From positions 1-8,413 of the forward strand of contig JAOUQA010000070.1 in the NCBI GenBank assembly GCA_029879605.1: a stretch of 8,413 nt of DNA, read 5' to 3'. This stretch comes from Gammaproteobacteria bacterium (lineage in GTDB: Bacteria > Pseudomonadota > Gammaproteobacteria > SZUA-229). Below are positions 5,792 through 8,413 of the stretch, in pieces. The notes beneath the pieces are model-generated. The model was not told the origin of the DNA. It did not search any database and saw nothing but the letters and a program-made list of their open reading frames with translations. Made by a program: the position numbers and the translations under genes. The stretch's first letter is position 1. Each line of letters begins with the position of its first letter.

Positions 5792-7156
5792 TTAACTCTC
5801 ATTCATTTTCTTCATCAGGCCAAGAGCCATCCAGACAAGAATGAGAGCAGCTGATATCATCACAGCCCACAACAACCAGTGTCGCCAGTTGACGGGAACT
5901 GTCTCAGGCTCTAATGCATCCATGTTCACTGTACGTACACTATCAGCCCGCCAGTGAGCAGGCCCTGTCATAGTATCAGCCTCACTATTAGATGACACCA
6001 GCAGCCCGGCAGCATTCTGTAATACCGGTTTAACCCTGGCACTACCCCAGAGCATGTAATAGGGAGGCTTACCCCTGGCAACAAACACCAGTTGCTGTGG
6101 CTGCCAGGCAAACTCAATTACCGGTAACCCACTGCCAAGCCCACCACCCTGCTGATCAACATTCAGTTTCCAGTAAAGATCACCACTGGATGATAAATCA
6201 ATATCAGTTTGCTTAATGGTGACACCATCAACAGTTAATCGATACAGCAGGTCAGACCCCCGAAATTGCCAGGCCTGTTTTTCATCAGCCCGGGATAATA
6301 CAGTTACTTTTACTACACTGTTGTCTTCAGGCAGGGCAATACGAATTTTTTTAGCCACTGTTTTCAAATCAAACTGAAATGTATATTCACCGGCCATCTC
6401 TGTTTTATTCACTGCAACCGGGTAATAATTGATAGCCTGTTGTTCAGACGAATGTGTTTTTAAGATTTGAATAGTCTCAGCCTCGACAGCTGGTTTATTA
6501 TCTGTAAATACCAGCTTTAAATAAGCTGCTTTCACAGCATTTATTTGCATAGAATTATTCTTTAACTGGTAATCCTGGTAGGACAAATTCACCAGCGACC
6601 TGTCATCGGCCAGTAATTGCCAGTTGGTCATATCTTCACTGGAATAAACACTTAAAGACCGAATAAATGATGCTGAATCTATAGCTTTCCAGTTAAACTG
6701 AATATTATCAATATCCTTATCCCACTCTCGTACATCCACCAGGTAACCCAGTAGACGACTGTTCCCACCATCGGTGATGGGACGACTCTGAATATCAATT
6801 ACATCACCTGATTCATTACGTTTTATATTTAAATGAAAATCACTATCTGTTTCATCACCAGTTTGAAACAGGGGGAAAAATGGTGCAGAGAAAGCTTCAG
6901 TATTTTTTGTTTTCTCTGACTGTATGGCTCTCAAACCATGAGGCACCACATGGCCATCACCATTAATGACACGTATATCACCCAGGTCAGATCGGCTAAC
7001 ATTTTTATAAACTGTTTCTGGCAGGTTAAGCTGGTAATAGGGCTTGCCCGTTTCAGTTTCCAGTTCAGCACTATATGCAAAATCATTATCAGTTACCGCC
7101 TGAGTCATTAAAGGCATAAACAATAAACCACAGATTATTTTTAACTTATGCCTCAT
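5792..7156 (-). CDS. DUF3999 family envelope protein
   Basis: A 454-residue exported protein. It has a signal peptide MRHKLKIICGLLFMPLMTQA with likely cleavage after residue 20, a long beta-rich periplasmic region, and a single C-terminal membrane helix (about 426-448) followed by the short basic tail KKMNES. Recognisable segments are DLGDIRVINGDG (57-68), VYSSEDMTNWQLL (170-182, resembling a discoidin-type carbohydrate-binding strand pair; inference), and GKPPYYMLWGS (362-372). The last, with the overall layout, is typical of DUF3999, whose function is unknown. An open frame continues 40 codons upstream, but the ATG at 7156 has GGGAG seven bases before it and gives a clean signal peptide, so the shorter form is chosen. 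It overlaps the end of the DUF2339 gene by 11 bp. This pairing is usual for the two families, suggesting one complex or pathway in the envelope. Confidence 0.85.
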   Translation of the reverse strand: MRHKLKIICGLLFMPLMTQAVTDNDFAYSAELETETGKPYYQLNLPETVYKNVSRSDLGDIRVINGDGHVVPHGLRAIQSEKTKNTEAFSAPFFPLFQTGDETDSDFHLNIKRNESGDVIDIQSRPITDGGNSRLLGYLVDVREWDKDIDNIQFNWKAIDSASFIRSLSVYSSEDMTNWQLLADDRSLVNLSYQDYQLKNNSMQINAVKAAYLKLVFTDNKPAVEAETIQILKTHSSEQQAINYYPVAVNKTEMAGEYTFQFDLKTVAKKIRIALPEDNSVVKVTVLSRADEKQAWQFRGSDLLYRLTVDGVTIKQTDIDLSSSGDLYWKLNVDQQGGGLGSGLPVIEFAWQPQQLVFVARGKPPYYMLWGSARVKPVLQNAAGLLVSSNSEADTMTGPAHWRADSVRTVNMDALEPETVPVNWRHWLLWAVMISAALILVWMALGLMKKMNES

Positions 7157-8413
7157 TAGCTGTCTCCCTGTTGTCCGCCGGAGGTACAGGTGAAAAATAA
7201 CCCACCACCAGGAATAAAATACCCACAGATAAAAATGACACAATACGTTCAACTGTACCTGTATTTGATAAATCAAACAGGAACAGTTTTGCCACCACGG
7301 CTGCCATCACAACAGCACCTGCAATCCAGACATGACGATTATGTTTGCGTGTCCCTGTCACCATACACAACAGGCCGGTGATACTCCATAAAATCGATAA
7401 GCCCAGGTGCACCAGGCTGGACTGCAGCATGAAATCAAACCTGTATTCAACGTCCCAGAAATGATGTGCCATACGTAACCAGACAGTGTTTAACCAGATG
7501 AATGCCGTTAATGCCAGGAATATCTCACTCTCATCAAATCGCCAGCGGCGCTTGCCCCAGTCTTCACAATCAAGTGGAAAACGTAACCAGTAACCCAGCA
7601 CCATCAGTTGCATTACTAACACCAGCTCAAGTGGATTTAACAGGGGCAGATAAGTTAAGGGGGATGTATCACCATCGGAACTTAATGTCATAATAAAAAA
7701 CCATAACCAGACAAACAGACCGATGGGAAATATTGCATCCAGTTGATAGATTTTCTGATACTTCATAACAGGCCAGTTTAATTTCTGGCCATAGCGATAC
7801 ATCAACAACATAAAGCAGACGGGTACCAGGCCAATCATTATCGCCCACCAGATATCTGAGCCCTGAACAAAATGATCAACCTGCCAGGCAGCTTCGAGAC
7901 TTAGCAAAATCACGATCAACCAGAAGCCGCCCATATGCAGGAACCTCATAGGTAATGTTGCACAGTTATCATACTGTTTCAAAACCAGGTAATGAACCAC
8001 AATCGCGACTGACCAGCTAATGACATTCAAGTCTCCGAATGGGTGATTATTAACAACGAAGACGTAGGGAACAAACAGGTAAAGTAATGGTAACAGTGAT
8101 AGAGCTGGCCTGGACATTGCCGACCAGTCAAGTTTCTGCTTTAACCATTGTGCAGTACCGGCAGAAAAACTGAAAAATAAAATCAAGGCCAGGGACTCAT
8201 CACGATAAGCGATTTTATCAACCACTTCATGTATGCCGGCTGCATACCACCAGATCAGAGCCCATATCAGCATAAGCAATGATAATTTATATTCATTGAC
8301 CAGAAGGCTTCCAAATGAGTGCTCGGCTAAGGAAGGATTATCTTTTAACAGGCTTAACTGCCAGGCTACAAACAAACCTGACAGGGCAACAATCAATGCA
8401 CCGAGATAATCGC
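7146..8413 (-). CDS. DUF2339 family polytopic membrane protein, C-terminal part (cut by window edge)
   Basis: The frame is open to the right edge, so the start lies outside the window; 421 residues are visible. The family is usually far longer (roughly 800-1000 aa), so perhaps half is seen. The visible part is almost wholly hydrophobic with about eleven membrane helices joined by short loops. Its end carries the segment KLFLFDLSNTGTVERIVSF followed by a last helix and GYFSPVPP, which is characteristic of the DUF2339 C-terminus. No catalytic motif is apparent in this half. The function of DUF2339 is unknown; a role in cell-surface or envelope biology has been suggested only by its topology and its partner gene. 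It is the upstream member of a two-gene unit with the DUF3999 gene and probably sets that gene's translation. Confidence 0.87.
   Translation of the reverse strand, partial: DYLGALIVALSGLFVAWQLSLLKDNPSLAEHSFGSLLVNEYKLSLLMLIWALIWWYAAGIHEVVDKIAYRDESLALILFFSFSAGTAQWLKQKLDWSAMSRPALSLLPLLYLFVPYVFVVNNHPFGDLNVISWSVAIVVHYLVLKQYDNCATLPMRFLHMGGFWLIVILLSLEAAWQVDHFVQGSDIWWAIMIGLVPVCFMLLMYRYGQKLNWPVMKYQKIYQLDAIFPIGLFVWLWFFIMTLSSDGDTSPLTYLPLLNPLELVLVMQLMVLGYWLRFPLDCEDWGKRRWRFDESEIFLALTAFIWLNTVWLRMAHHFWDVEYRFDFMLQSSLVHLGLSILWSITGLLCMVTGTRKHNRHVWIAGAVVMAAVVAKLFLFDLSNTGTVERIVSFLSVGILFLVVGYFSPVPPADNRETANEA

Noticed and set aside
7157..7276. N-terminal extension of 40 codons to the DUF3999 protein
   Set aside because: The extension overlaps conserved DUF2339 coding sequence in another frame. 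The ATG at 7156 has a good ribosome site and directly starts a signal peptide.

Overview
All seven genes recognised here read leftward (minus strand), on moderately AT-rich DNA with short gaps and several stop/start overlaps. The protein families point to a gammaproteobacterium, probably environmental: a creB-creC-creD locus very like that of Escherichia coli and Aeromonas, a DELTELP-type diguanylate cyclase and a DUF2339/DUF3999 gene pair. The genus cannot be told from the sequence. No tRNA, rRNA, CRISPR array, insertion sequence or phage gene was seen.

Layout in the direction of transcription (right to left). (1) 8413-5792: the C-terminal half of a large polytopic DUF2339 membrane protein, overlapping by 11 bp a DUF3999 protein that has a signal peptide and a C-terminal membrane anchor. 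(2) 5661-4477: a membrane-bound diguanylate cyclase with a GGEEF active site and no RxxD inhibitory site. (3) A 270-bp gap holding a plausible sigma70 promoter, an inverted repeat over its -35 box and a leader hairpin. (4) 4206-2477: a small four-helix membrane protein, translationally coupled (TAATG) to a B12-binding-type radical SAM enzyme of unknown substrate. (5) 2326-223: the response regulator CreB and the sensor kinase CreC, with an 11-bp overlap and non-ATG starts in both. (6) 101-1: the first 33 codons of creD, cut by the window edge.

The best regulatory signal is in the 121-bp creC-creD gap. Four tandem 11-bp units (150-193) with core CACA or CAC lie upstream of creD. One unit begins TTCAC, and the spacing equals that of the known CreB target, the cre tag TTCAC-N6-TTCAC. 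The locus therefore looks like a self-contained circuit: CreC senses an envelope or metabolic signal, phosphorylates CreB, and CreB activates creD through an extended operator. creA, which precedes creB in E. coli, is not next to creB here; the radical SAM gene takes that place.

Most of the window is ordinary chromosome. The items most worth follow-up are the four-unit operator and the coupled membrane protein/radical SAM pair with its own palindromic control region. No strong intrinsic terminator was found in any gap.
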